Counted from the first letter of the stretch, positions 7,445 through 15,184 are shown. The stretch is DNA of 26,476 nt from CAMEON01 sp045577755 (GCA_045577755.1 JAZNJA010000070.1:1-26476); one strand, 5' to 3'. The notes: generated by a model from the letters alone, not told the origin. Program-made: numbers and translations.

Positions 7445-7545
7445 CTTTTTTGAAAGTTTTTGGGATTCTCAAACCCTTTTTTCAAAAAGGGTTTGAGCGG
7501 GTTCCAAGGGCAGAGCCCTTGGTGGGGCGTGGAGCAAAGCCCCAC
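7445..7545 (-). repeat. Intergenic hairpin element, copy 3 (carB-pyrK)
   Basis: The longest copy contains three stem-loops: GTGGGGC/GCCCCAC (7522-7545), CCAAGGG/CCCTTGG around CAGAG (7504-7522), and a 30-nt stem-loop at 7468-7497 with arms CTCAAACCCTTTT and AAAAGGGTTTGAG. It starts one base after the carB stop codon. The CTTTTTTGAAAGTTTTTGG flank is shared with copy 1. Confidence 0.8.
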
Positions 7546-7546
7546 A

Positions 7547-10500
7547 TTACGAATCGATCGTAGAGATGGTGAGGGTAGTCTCCTCCAGCACGTCCAGCAG
7601 CACGCGGACGGTGTCCAGGGAGGTCATGATGGTGACGTTGTTCTCGATGGCGAAGCGGCGGATGAGAGCGCCGTCATTGGCGGAGCCCATGGAATCCACG
7701 GCGCGGGTGTTGATGACGTAGGCGATGTGGCCCTGGGCCAGCTTCTCGCGGATCTCGTCGCTGTCCTCGTCCAGCTTGGCCACCACGTGGGTGCGGATGC
7801 CGTTCTCCTTGAGGAAGCGGGCGGTGCCGCTGGTGGCCTCGATGTTGAAGCCCAGATTGTAGAAGCGGCGGATCAGGGGCAGGCACTCGGGCTTGTCCTT
7901 GTCGGCGATGGTGGCAAAGACGGTGCCGTAGTTCTGGAGCTTGATGCCCGAGGCCTGGAGGGCCTTGTAGAGGGCGCGGTAGAGCTTGTCGTCGTAGCCG
8001 ATGGCCTCACCCGTGGACTTCATCTCAGGGGAGAGGTAGGCATCCAGGCCCCGGAGCTTGTTGAAGGAGAACACGGGGACCTTGACGTACCAGCGCTTCT
8101 TCTCCTCGGGGTAGATATCGAAAATACCCAGCTCCTTGAGGGACTTGCCCAGGATCACCTCGGTGGCGATGTCGGCCAGGCTGTAGCCCGTGGCCTTGGA
8201 CAGGAAGGGGACGGTACGGGAGGAGCGGGGGTTGACCTCGATGATGTAAACGTCCTCGTGCTCATCCACGATGAACTGGATGTTGTACAGACCCACGATG
8301 CCGATGCCCAGACCCAGAGCCTTGGCGTACTGCAGAATGGTGCCCTTCACCTTGTCGGAGATGGAGAAGGGAGGATAGACCGAGATGGAGTCACCCGAGT
8401 GGACACCGGTGCGCTCCACCAGCTCCATGATACCGGGAACGAAGACGTTGCGGCCGTCGCAGATGGCATCTACCTCCACCTCCTTGCCGCTGATGTACTT
8501 GTCCACCAGCACAGGCTTGTCCTCGTCGATCTCAACGGCGGTCTTGAGGTAGTGGCGCAGCTGCTCCTCGTTGCCCACGATCTGCATGGCGCGGCCGCCC
8601 AGCACGAAGGAGGGACGGACCAGCACGGGGTAGCCGATCTCACGGGCGGCGGCGATGCCGTCCTCAAGCTTGGTAACGGCCTTACCCTTGGCGCGGGGAA
8701 TGTTCAGCTCATTGAGAAGGTTCTCAAAGGCGTTCCTGTCCTCGGCGCGGTCGATGGCCTGGCAGTCGGTGCCGATGATCTTGACGCCGCGGTCGTAGAG
8801 GGGCTGGGCCAGGTTGATGGCAGTCTGACCGCCCAGGGAGGCGATGACGCCCTCGGGCTTCTCGAACTCAATGATGTTCATGACGTCCTCGGGGGTCAGG
8901 GGCTCAAAGTAGAGCTTGTCCGCGGTGGTGTAGTCGGTGGAGACGGTCTCGGGGTTGTTGTTGATGATGATGGCCTCGTAGCCGGAATTCTTGATGGTGG
9001 TGACGGCGTGAACGGTGGAGTAGTCGAACTCAACGCCCTGGCCGATACGGATGGGACCCGCGCCCAGCACCACGATCTTCTTCTTGTCGGTCAGCACCGA
9101 GGTGTTCTCCCCGGTGTAGGAGGAGTAGAAGTAGGGGATGTAGGCGCCGGTATGGCAGGTGTCCACCATGCGGAACACGGGGAACAGGTTATGCTCCTTG
9201 CGGAAGCCGAAGACGTCCAGCTCGCCGCACTTCCACATTCTGGCCACGTACTTATCCGAGAAGCCCATCTTCTTGGCGGCGGTGAGGATCTCCAGGTCAT
9301 AAGGATGAGCCTTCAGGGTCTCCTCCATGTCCACGATGCGCTTGATGGCCTCCAGGAAGTAGGGGGTGATCATGGTGATCTCGTGGAGCTTCTCGATGGT
9401 CACACCGCGGTAGACCAGCTCGGCGATGGCGAAGATGTTGTCGTCGCGGAACTCCTTGATATAATCCAGGATGTCCTCGGTGGACATATTGTCGAACTTG
9501 TGGTGGTAGATATGGTTGACGCCTACCTCCAGGGAGCGCATGCCCTTCAGGAGGCACTCCTCCAAGGTAGAGCCGATGCCCATGACCTCACCCGTGGCCT
9601 TCATCTGGGTGCCCAGGGTGTTGGAGGCGGTGGTGAACTTGTCGAAGGGGAAGCGGGGGAGCTTGGCGATGCAGTAGTCCAGCACAGGCTCAAAGGCGGC
9701 GTTGGTGTTGGCGATCTTGATCTCCTCCAGGGTCATGCCCACGGCGATCTTGGCGGTGACGCGGGCGATGGGGTAGCCCGAGGCCTTGGAGGCCAGAGCC
9801 GAGGAGCGGGACACGCGGGGGTTGACCTCGATGAGGTAGTACTCGCTGGTGTGGGGGTTCAGAGCGAACTGGACGTTACAGCCGCCCTCGATCTTCAGCT
9901 CGCGGATGAGCTTGATGGCGGAATCGTTGAGCATCTTTTGGTCGTGCTCGGACAGGGTCATGATGGGAGCCACCACGATGGAGTCGCCGGTGTGGACGCC
10001 CACGGGGTCGATGTTCTCCATGCCGCAGATGGTGATGGCATGGTCGGTGGAGTCGCGCATGACCTCAAACTCGATCTCCTTGTAGCCCTTGACGCTCTTC
10101 TCGATCAGCACCTGATGGACAGGGGAGAGCTTGAAGGCGTTGATACCGATCTCCACAAGCTCGGATTCGTTGTTGGCGAAGCCGCCGCCGGTGCCGCCCA
10201 GGGTGAAGGCGGGACGGAGCACCACGGGATAGCCGATGCGGTCAGCCGCCGCCTTGGCCTCCTCCAGATCGTAGGTGATCTCGGAGGGAATGACGGGCTC
10301 GCCGATGGACTGGCAAAGCTCCTTGAACAGCTCTCGGTCCTCGGCCCGCTCGATAGACTCGCTGGAGGTACCCAAAAGCTCGGTATGGCACTCCTTCAGA
10401 ACACCCTTCTTCTCCAGCTGCATAGCCAGGTTCAGACCCGTCTGACCGCCGATACCGGGGACGATGGCGTCGGGGCGCTCGTAGCGCAGGATCTTGGCCA

Positions 10501-10720
10501 CGTACTCCAGAGGCAGAGGCTCCATGTATACCTTGTCGGCGATGGTGGTGTCGGTCATGATGGTGGCGGGGTTGGAGTTCACCAGCACCACCTCGTAGCC
10601 CTCCTCCTTGAGGGCGAGGCAGGCCTGGGTGCCCGCGTAGTCGAACTCGGCGGCCTGTCCGATGACGATGGGGCCGGAGCCGATGATCAGAATCTTTTTC
10701 AGGTCAGTTCTTTTTGCCAT
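7547..10720 (-). CDS. carB: Carbamoyl-phosphate synthase large subunit
   Basis: Builds carbamoyl phosphate from bicarbonate, ATP and ammonia delivered by the small subunit. At 1057 residues it is full length (E. coli 1073). Two homologous ATP-grasp halves are visible. The first starts at IIGSGPIVIGQAAEFDYAG with GGTGGGFANN and ENIDPVGVHTGDS. The second starts near residue 545 at VVLGAGPIRIGQGVEFDY with VLGGRAMQIV. A C-terminal MGS-like allosteric domain covers about the last 130 residues. AGGAGG lies about 9 nt before the ATG. The gene follows pyrC across a 192-bp repeat region. Its usual partner carA is not in the window. Not one of its sense codons is TTA, CTA or TCA, which leaves a 1097-codon false frame on the other strand. 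Confidence 0.97.
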   Translation of the reverse strand: MAKRTDLKKILIIGSGPIVIGQAAEFDYAGTQACLALKEEGYEVVLVNSNPATIMTDTTIADKVYMEPLPLEYVAKILRYERPDAIVPGIGGQTGLNLAMQLEKKGVLKECHTELLGTSSESIERAEDRELFKELCQSIGEPVIPSEITYDLEEAKAAADRIGYPVVLRPAFTLGGTGGGFANNESELVEIGINAFKLSPVHQVLIEKSVKGYKEIEFEVMRDSTDHAITICGMENIDPVGVHTGDSIVVAPIMTLSEHDQKMLNDSAIKLIRELKIEGGCNVQFALNPHTSEYYLIEVNPRVSRSSALASKASGYPIARVTAKIAVGMTLEEIKIANTNAAFEPVLDYCIAKLPRFPFDKFTTASNTLGTQMKATGEVMGIGSTLEECLLKGMRSLEVGVNHIYHHKFDNMSTEDILDYIKEFRDDNIFAIAELVYRGVTIEKLHEITMITPYFLEAIKRIVDMEETLKAHPYDLEILTAAKKMGFSDKYVARMWKCGELDVFGFRKEHNLFPVFRMVDTCHTGAYIPYFYSSYTGENTSVLTDKKKIVVLGAGPIRIGQGVEFDYSTVHAVTTIKNSGYEAIIINNNPETVSTDYTTADKLYFEPLTPEDVMNIIEFEKPEGVIASLGGQTAINLAQPLYDRGVKIIGTDCQAIDRAEDRNAFENLLNELNIPRAKGKAVTKLEDGIAAAREIGYPVLVRPSFVLGGRAMQIVGNEEQLRHYLKTAVEIDEDKPVLVDKYISGKEVEVDAICDGRNVFVPGIMELVERTGVHSGDSISVYPPFSISDKVKGTILQYAKALGLGIGIVGLYNIQFIVDEHEDVYIIEVNPRSSRTVPFLSKATGYSLADIATEVILGKSLKELGIFDIYPEEKKRWYVKVPVFSFNKLRGLDAYLSPEMKSTGEAIGYDDKLYRALYKALQASGIKLQNYGTVFATIADKDKPECLPLIRRFYNLGFNIEATSGTARFLKENGIRTHVVAKLDEDSDEIREKLAQGHIAYVINTRAVDSMGSANDGALIRRFAIENNVTIMTSLDTVRVLLDVLEETTLTISTIDS

Positions 10721-10777
10721 TGTTTTGATCCTCCTGCGATCTATATGGAATGAAATTGAAACGAATTTGTGGATTTG

Positions 10778-10890
10778 CCCTCTCCGTCTCGCCTCGCGGC
10801 CGAGCCTGCTCGGAGGACATCTCTCCCAAAGGGAGAGGCTTCCGAAAGGCTCTCCCCTTGGGAGAGCTCCCGCGCAGCGGGTGAGAGGGC
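10778..10890. repeat. Paired CTCTCCC/GGGAGAG inverted element downstream of pyrC
   Basis: Two inverted copies face each other. The left arm (10778-10840) contains CTCTCCCAAAGGGAGAG. The right arm (10848-10890) contains CTCTCCCCTTGGGAGAG followed by CTCCCGCGCAGCGGGTGAGAG. Each arm is itself two small palindromes. The unit occupies most of the carB-pyrC gap and is non-coding. A related unit lies on the other side of pyrC at 12346-12490. Confidence 0.75.
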
Positions 10891-10912
10891 AGCCCCCCTC
10901 GGAGGCTTTTCT

Positions 10913-12151
10913 TTACGCCTGGTATACGACCTCGCCGTCCACCACGGTCAGAAGGCACTTGCCTCTGAGGGTATGCCCCGCGAAAGGAGTCGCCCGACCC
11001 ATGGTGACGAAGCTTTCGGGATCCACGGTGTAGACCTCCCCCAGATCCCAGATGGCGAAGTCATTGCCCTGAGGGATACCAAACCTCTTGCGGGGGTTGA
11101 TACACATGGTCTCCACCAGCTTTTCCATGGTGAGCACCCCCGCCTGCACCATGTAGGTGTACAGCACGGGGAAGGCGGTCTCCAGGCCCACGATGCCGAA
11201 GGCGGACTTTTCCAGTCCCCTTCCCTTCTCCTCAGCGGAGTGGGGGGCGTGGTCGGTGGCGATCATGTCGATGGTGCCGTCCAGAATGCCCTCGATGAGG
11301 GCCTCGCGGGCGGCGGGGGAGCGGAGGGGGGGATTCATTTTGAAGCGGCCATCCTCCTGTAGGTCTCCGTCGTCCAACACCAGGTAGTGGGGGCCGGTCT
11401 CGCAGGTCACGTCAAGCCCCTCGGCCTTGGCGTTGCGGATCAGCTCCACGCTCTCCTTGGTGGAAATGTGGCAGACGTGGTAGGCGCACCCGATCTCGCG
11501 GACCAGCTCCAGGTCGCGCTTGATCTGGGCGTACTCGCTCTCGGAGCAGATGCCTCGGTGGCCGTGGGCCTTCGCGTACTCGCCGTCGTGGATGTAGCCG
11601 CCGCGCAGGAGGTCGTTGACCTCGCAGTGGGCGACGATCATCTTGCCCAGAGCCTTGGCCTTCACCATGGCCGCCCGCATCATATCGTCGCTCTGCACGC
11701 CCCGTCCGTCGTCGGAGAAGGCGATACAGTCGGGTGCCATACCCTCCATGTCGGACAGCTCTTTCCCCGCCTGGCCCACCGTAATGGAGGCGTAGGGGTA
11801 GACGTTGATGACGGCGTCCTTCTCAATAATGGCGGTCTGCTCACGGAGATGCTCCGCCGAATCGGGGACGGGGTTCAGGTTGGGCATGGTACACACGGCG
11901 GTGTAGCCGCCTGCCGCCGCCGAGCGGGAGCCCGTGGCGATGGTCTCCTTATAAGAAAAGCCCGGCTCACGAAAATGCACATGCACATCGCAAAAACCGG
12001 GCAAAACAACAACATTCCCGCGGTCGAACTGAGTGAGGTCCACAGCAGTACCACCGCAAAAAACAGAGCCGTCAAAAACAGAGGAGGAAGCCGACGAAAC
12101 AGCCGACAGATGGGCAATATTCGCTTTCTTCATAGCCAGTACGTTCTCCAT
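10913..12151 (-). CDS. pyrC: Dihydroorotase (type I)
   Basis: Closes carbamoyl aspartate to dihydroorotate in the cytoplasm. It is 412 residues, the length of bacterial type I dihydroorotases. Metal and catalytic motifs are all present: DVHVHFREPG (His57, His59), FSDDGRG (about 146-152), AHCE (His175), CHIST (His228) and the catalytic Asp300 in ATDHAPHS. Residues 12-32 are a Ser/Ala/Val-rich stretch. The start at 12151 has AAAGGAG 6 nt upstream; a Met at residue 7 is a weaker alternative. It is the first gene of the pyrimidine unit, with a strong promoter about 30-60 bp upstream, and palindromic repeats lie on both sides. Confidence 0.96.
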   Translation of the reverse strand: MENVLAMKKANIAHLSAVSSASSSVFDGSVFCGGTAVDLTQFDRGNVVVLPGFCDVHVHFREPGFSYKETIATGSRSAAAGGYTAVCTMPNLNPVPDSAEHLREQTAIIEKDAVINVYPYASITVGQAGKELSDMEGMAPDCIAFSDDGRGVQSDDMMRAAMVKAKALGKMIVAHCEVNDLLRGGYIHDGEYAKAHGHRGICSESEYAQIKRDLELVREIGCAYHVCHISTKESVELIRNAKAEGLDVTCETGPHYLVLDDGDLQEDGRFKMNPPLRSPAAREALIEGILDGTIDMIATDHAPHSAEEKGRGLEKSAFGIVGLETAFPVLYTYMVQAGVLTMEKLVETMCINPRKRFGIPQGNDFAIWDLGEVYTVDPESFVTMGRATPFAGHTLRGKCLLTVVDGEVVYQA

Positions 12152-12186
12152 TTTGACTCCTTTTTCGCTATTCAGTTATTTGTATT

Positions 12187-12215
12187 ATTATATCATAATG
12201 GAGGGAAATCGTCAA
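12187..12215 (-). promoter_or_regulatory. Sigma-A type promoter of the pyrimidine operon
   Basis: On the minus strand, -35 TTGACG (12210-12215) and -10 TATAAT (12187-12192) are separated by exactly 17 bp, with an extended -10 TG one base before TATAAT. The expected transcript start near 12180 leaves a leader of only about 29 nt before the pyrC ATG. There is therefore no room for a PyrR-type attenuator or a riboswitch. It is the only near-consensus promoter recognised in the window. Confidence 0.85.
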
Positions 12216-12345
12216 GTGGCAAAGTGTAGAATTCTGAAAAGGTTTGGGGAGAATTTTGTTAAAAATGTTGGGAGGGGGTGGGGAGAGGAATTCAAATTGG
12301 GGTTTAGCGGTTTGTTGGGTGTGAATGCCTTCTCTGTGTGGCAAA

Positions 12346-12490
12346 CTCCCCCACCCGCTTCGCGGGAGCCCCCTCGGAGAGGGAGCCTCTTGCTAACCCC
12401 CGCGGAAAACCCTTGCCCGAAAAGTGATTTCTCCCCGCGCCCCAAGGCTCCCTCCGGGAGGGAGCTCCCGCCCGCAGGCGGGTGAAGGAG
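12346..12490. repeat. MITE-like inverted pair upstream of pyrC
   Basis: The left arm at 12346-12387 and the inverted right arm at 12446-12490 share CTCC-CACCCGC, CGGGAG and GGGAGCC blocks. They flank a 58-bp centre of unrelated sequence. Each arm contains two small palindromes, for example CCCGCTTCGCGGG, and CTCCCTCCGGGAGGGAG. The architecture is the same as at 10778-10890. There is no coding potential, and no target-site duplication is obvious by eye. Confidence 0.7.
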
Positions 12491-12552
12491 TACGCATGCA
12501 TAAGGGTTTCCGCTTTCTGCGGTTACAAAACTCACCGCCAAATCCAAATTTG

Positions 12553-12593
12553 AAATACCACAAAGCACCGCCCGACAAAATGCCAAGCGGTGC
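12553..12593 (-). terminator. Possible terminator of the purine unit
   Basis: The minus-strand transcript has GCACCGC, a 15-nt loop, then GCGGTGC (12565-12593), followed by UUUGUGGUAUUU. The stem is good but the U tract is interrupted, so termination may be partial. It lies 14 nt after the lipoprotein stop codon. Confidence 0.45.
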
Positions 12594-12607
12594 CTGTGTG
12601 TATTCCG

Positions 12608-13273
12608 TTAATCCTGATACTCGTAATGAACCGTAGCAAAATCCAGCTCGTGATTTGCCTCCTCCACGGTCACAGCCGCCCACTGGGCCTCGGTGCCCGC
12701 GAAGTAGATATCCATCAGACGGGTATTGTACAAGGCCTCGATGCGAATGACCTTGAGGTTTCGGGGAAGGGTCAGAGACGTCAAGGACGTACATCCCTCA
12801 AAGAGCTGGATCGAGATCTCGGTCACTCTTTTGGGGATCACGACGCTGGTGAGTCCGGTGCATTCCCGAAACGCGCTCTGCTCGATCCTATTGACTGTTG
12901 AGGGGATGGAGATAGAGGTCATCTGCGAACATCCCCGAAACGCCTCGTAGCCGATGGCCGTGACGGGCTTGCCGTTATAGGTGTCCAGTACGATCTCGGT
13001 CTCGGTGCAGGTGCCGATGCCCGTACAGGTATAGCCCCTCCCGTCGCTGTTCAGGGTGTAGGTCAACCCCTTACTGCCTGTCGTGGGGACAGTCGGCTCG
13101 GCGGTGGTCTCCGGGGCAGGTTCGGTGGCGGGCTCCGTCGGAGCGGGTGTATCCGCCACCGTATCGGCCTGCGTATCGGTCTCGGGCTCATATTCCGGCT
13201 CACCGCACGCGGCGCACATACCGGCCGTCAGAATGACCGCCAGCAACAGCACCGCGATCTTTCGTAGTTTCAT
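12608..13273 (-). CDS. Lipoprotein with BspA-type leucine-rich repeats
   Basis: A 221-residue predicted exported lipoprotein of unknown function. A basic start (MKLRKIA), a hydrophobic stretch and a cysteine-containing end (TAGMCAACGE) look like a type II signal; the lipidated residue is probably the second Cys (about residue 23). Residues 25-65 are a Pro/Thr/Glu-rich, low-complexity tether. From about 95 there are three or so repeats of about 23 residues of the LRR_5 type (IGYEAFRGCSQMTSISIP, IEQSAFRECTGLTSVVIP, ISIQLFEGCTSLTSLTLP). AGGAG lies 8 nt before the ATG. It starts 30 nt after fhs and probably shares its transcript, but has no metabolic tie to purine synthesis. Such proteins usually act at the cell surface in binding or adhesion. 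Confidence 0.85.
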   Translation of the reverse strand: MKLRKIAVLLLAVILTAGMCAACGEPEYEPETDTQADTVADTPAPTEPATEPAPETTAEPTVPTTGSKGLTYTLNSDGRGYTCTGIGTCTETEIVLDTYNGKPVTAIGYEAFRGCSQMTSISIPSTVNRIEQSAFRECTGLTSVVIPKRVTEISIQLFEGCTSLTSLTLPRNLKVIRIEALYNTRLMDIYFAGTEAQWAAVTVEEANHELDFATVHYEYQD

Positions 13274-13303
13274 GCTGAATCTCCTGTTTTCTTCGTGATC
13301 CGA

Positions 13304-14977
13304 TCAGAACAGCCCCGAAATCTTTCCATCCTCATCCACGTCGATCTTCAGCGCGGCGGGAGCCTTGGGAAGGCCGGGCATGGTCATGATGTCACCCGTC
13401 AGCGCCACGATGAAGCCCGCGCCGGCGGAGACCTTGACGTTGCGGACGGTGACGGTGAAGCCCTCGGGAGCGCCCAGCTTGGTCATGTCGTCCGAGAAGC
13501 TGTACTGGGTCTTGGCCATGCAGACGGGGATCTTGTCGTAGCCCAGAGAAGTGAGTCTGGCGATCTCCTTCTTGGCGGCGGGGGTGAAGTTCACGGCGTC
13601 GCCGCGGTAGACACGGCGGACGATGGCCTCGATCTTCTCCTCGATGGTGCCGTCCAGCTCGTAGCTGAAGGAGAAGTCATTGGGCTGCTCGCAGAGACGG
13701 ACAACCTCCTCGGCCAGAGCCATACCGCCCTTGCCGCCCTCGGCCCAGACGGTGGACAGGACCACGTTCACGCCCAGAGCCTTGCACTTCTCGATAACCA
13801 GATCGATCTCGGCATCAGTGTCGGTGGGGAAACGGTTGACAGCCACCACGCAGGGCAGCTTGTACACGTCCTTGATGTTGGACACGTGGCGGAGCAGGTT
13901 GGGGATACCGGCCTCCAGAGCCACCAGGTTCTCGTTACCCAGCTCGGTCTTGGCCATGCCGCCGTGCATCTTCAGAGCGCGGACGGTGGCGACCATGACC
14001 ACGGCGTCGGGGTTCAGTCCTGCCATGCGGCACTTGATGTCCAGGAACTTCTCGGCACCCAGATCCGCGCCAAAGCCTGCCTCGGTGACGGCGTAGTCAC
14101 CCAGCTTCATGGCCATCTTGGTGGCGATGACCGAATTACAGCCGTGGGCGATGTTGGCGAAGGGACCGCCGTGGACGAAGGCGGGAGTACCCTCCAGGGT
14201 CTGCACCAGGTTGGGCTTCAGAGCGTCCTTCAGGAGGGCGGCCATGGCGCCAACGGCACCCAGATCCCCTGCGGTGACGGGCTTCTCGTCGTAGGTGTAG
14301 CCCACCACGATGCGGGAGAGCCTTGCCTTCAGATCGGTGATGGAGGAGGCCAGGCAGAACACGGCCATGATCTCGGAGGCCACGGTGATGTCGTAGCCGT
14401 CCTCACGGGGCACGCCGTTGACCCGGCCGCCCAGACCGTCGGTGACAAAGCGAAGCTGGCGGTCGTTCATGTCCACGCAACGCTTCCAGGTGATGCGGCG
14501 GGGGTCGATGTTGAGGGCGTTGCCCTGGTAGATGTGGTTGTCCAGCATGGCGGCCAGAAGGTTATTGGCGGCACCGATGGCGTGGAAGTCACCGGTGAAG
14601 GGGAGGTTGATGTCCTCCATGGGGACGACCTGGGCATAACCGCCGCCGGCCGCGCCGCCCTTGACGCCGAACACGGGACCCAGAGAGGGCTCGCGGAGGG
14701 CGACCACCACGTTCTTGCCGATCTTCTTCAGACCGTCGGAAAGCCCGATGGTAGTGGTGGTCTTACCCTCGCCCGCGGGGGTGGGGGTGATGGCGGTAAC
14801 CAGGATCAGCTTACCGTTACCCCGGTCGGAATCCTTCAGGAGCGCGTAGTCGACCTTTGCCTTGTAGCGGCCGTACTGCTCCATATACTTGTCGTCCACA
14901 CCGGCGACCTTGGCGATCTCGGTAATGGGCTGCATGGGGGTGGACTGGGCGATCTCAATGTCGGATAAATAGGCCAT
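13304..14977 (-). CDS. fhs: Formate-tetrahydrofolate ligase
   Basis: Makes 10-formyl-THF from formate, THF and ATP, the one-carbon donor for PurN and the AICAR transformylase encoded upstream. The 557-residue length is normal. The P-loop is TPTPAGEGKTTTT (about residues 65-77). Family blocks REPSLGPVFGVKGGAAGGGY, ITWKRCVDMNDRQLR, GPFANIAHGCNS and AGAGFIVALTGDIMTMPGLP are all present. One oddity is that the normally conserved block INLHFTGD reads INLPFTGD, with Pro126 in place of His. AAAGGAGA lies 8 nt upstream of the ATG. It follows purL across a 207-bp repeat-filled gap. Confidence 0.96.
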   Translation of the reverse strand: MAYLSDIEIAQSTPMQPITEIAKVAGVDDKYMEQYGRYKAKVDYALLKDSDRGNGKLILVTAITPTPAGEGKTTTTIGLSDGLKKIGKNVVVALREPSLGPVFGVKGGAAGGGYAQVVPMEDINLPFTGDFHAIGAANNLLAAMLDNHIYQGNALNIDPRRITWKRCVDMNDRQLRFVTDGLGGRVNGVPREDGYDITVASEIMAVFCLASSITDLKARLSRIVVGYTYDEKPVTAGDLGAVGAMAALLKDALKPNLVQTLEGTPAFVHGGPFANIAHGCNSVIATKMAMKLGDYAVTEAGFGADLGAEKFLDIKCRMAGLNPDAVVMVATVRALKMHGGMAKTELGNENLVALEAGIPNLLRHVSNIKDVYKLPCVVAVNRFPTDTDAEIDLVIEKCKALGVNVVLSTVWAEGGKGGMALAEEVVRLCEQPNDFSFSYELDGTIEEKIEAIVRRVYRGDAVNFTPAAKKEIARLTSLGYDKIPVCMAKTQYSFSDDMTKLGAPEGFTVTVRNVKVSAGAGFIVALTGDIMTMPGLPKAPAALKIDVDEDGKISGLF

Positions 14978-15012
14978 GGTGGTAGTCTCCTTTATCTTTT
15001 CATATTTTTTGG

Positions 15013-15089
15013 TGTAGGGGAGGCGTTTCGCCCCCCGCTTTTCTTGGGATCTTCAGGTGTTCGGCGGAAGGGGAGACCCCTCCCCTACA
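15013..15089. repeat. GTAGGGG palindromic repeat between purL and fhs
   Basis: Arms TGTAGGGGAGGCGTTTC and GGGGAGACCCCTCCCCTACA face each other across about 35 bp. The GTAGGGG/CCCCTAC ends match those at 24012-24092 and 25854-25919, while the inner sequence differs. Confidence 0.7.
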
Positions 15090-15107
15090 ATTCAGAATCA
15101 GCAGATC

Positions 15108-15178
15108 AAAAAGTTTTTCGGAATCCAAAACCCTTTTTTCAAAAAGGGTTTTGCCGGGGGTCAGGGGCAGAGCCCCTC
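15108..15178 (-). repeat. Two-hairpin intergenic element, copy 4 (purL-fhs)
   Basis: Immediately after the purL stop codon come AGGGGCTCTGCCCCT (15163-15177) and then a stem-loop at 15127-15152 with arms AAAACCCTTTT and AAAAGGGTTTT. A GGATTCCGAAAAACTTTTT tail follows. Order and orientation are the same as in the pyr operon copies. Confidence 0.8.
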
Positions 15179-15184
15179 GTTCCT

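Larger units (their letters stand above)
12216..12607. other. Non-coding gap between purine and pyrimidine units
   Basis: This is the junction between the two transcription units. In transcript order it holds a terminator-like hairpin after the lipoprotein gene, a paired inverted repeat (12346-12490), and an AT-rich stretch leading into the pyr promoter. Open frames on both strands in this stretch lack ribosome sites and run through the repeats, so no gene is called. Confidence 0.6.

Noticed and set aside
6688..7545. 285-residue form of PyrK starting at 7545
   Set aside because: The first 41 codons are translation of the hairpin repeat between carB and pyrK; the true start is at 7422.
7460..10753. 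1097-codon plus-strand open frame
   Set aside because: It is the codon-aligned mirror of carB, which has full family homology on the minus strand. Its translation is Gly/Val/Leu/Asp/His-rich with no recognisable domain and no ribosome site. The same applies to the long plus-strand frames over guaB, pyrB, pyrD-esterase, fhs and purL.
12212..12794. Several minus-strand frames of 65-133 codons between the lipoprotein gene and pyrC
   Set aside because: They overlap the paired palindromes, the lipoprotein gene or the pyr promoter and lack start signals.
14978..15184. Possible riboswitch (purine or THF) ahead of fhs
   Set aside because: The space is fully explained by a GTAGGGG palindrome and a two-hairpin repeat; no purine or THF riboswitch core was recognisable.
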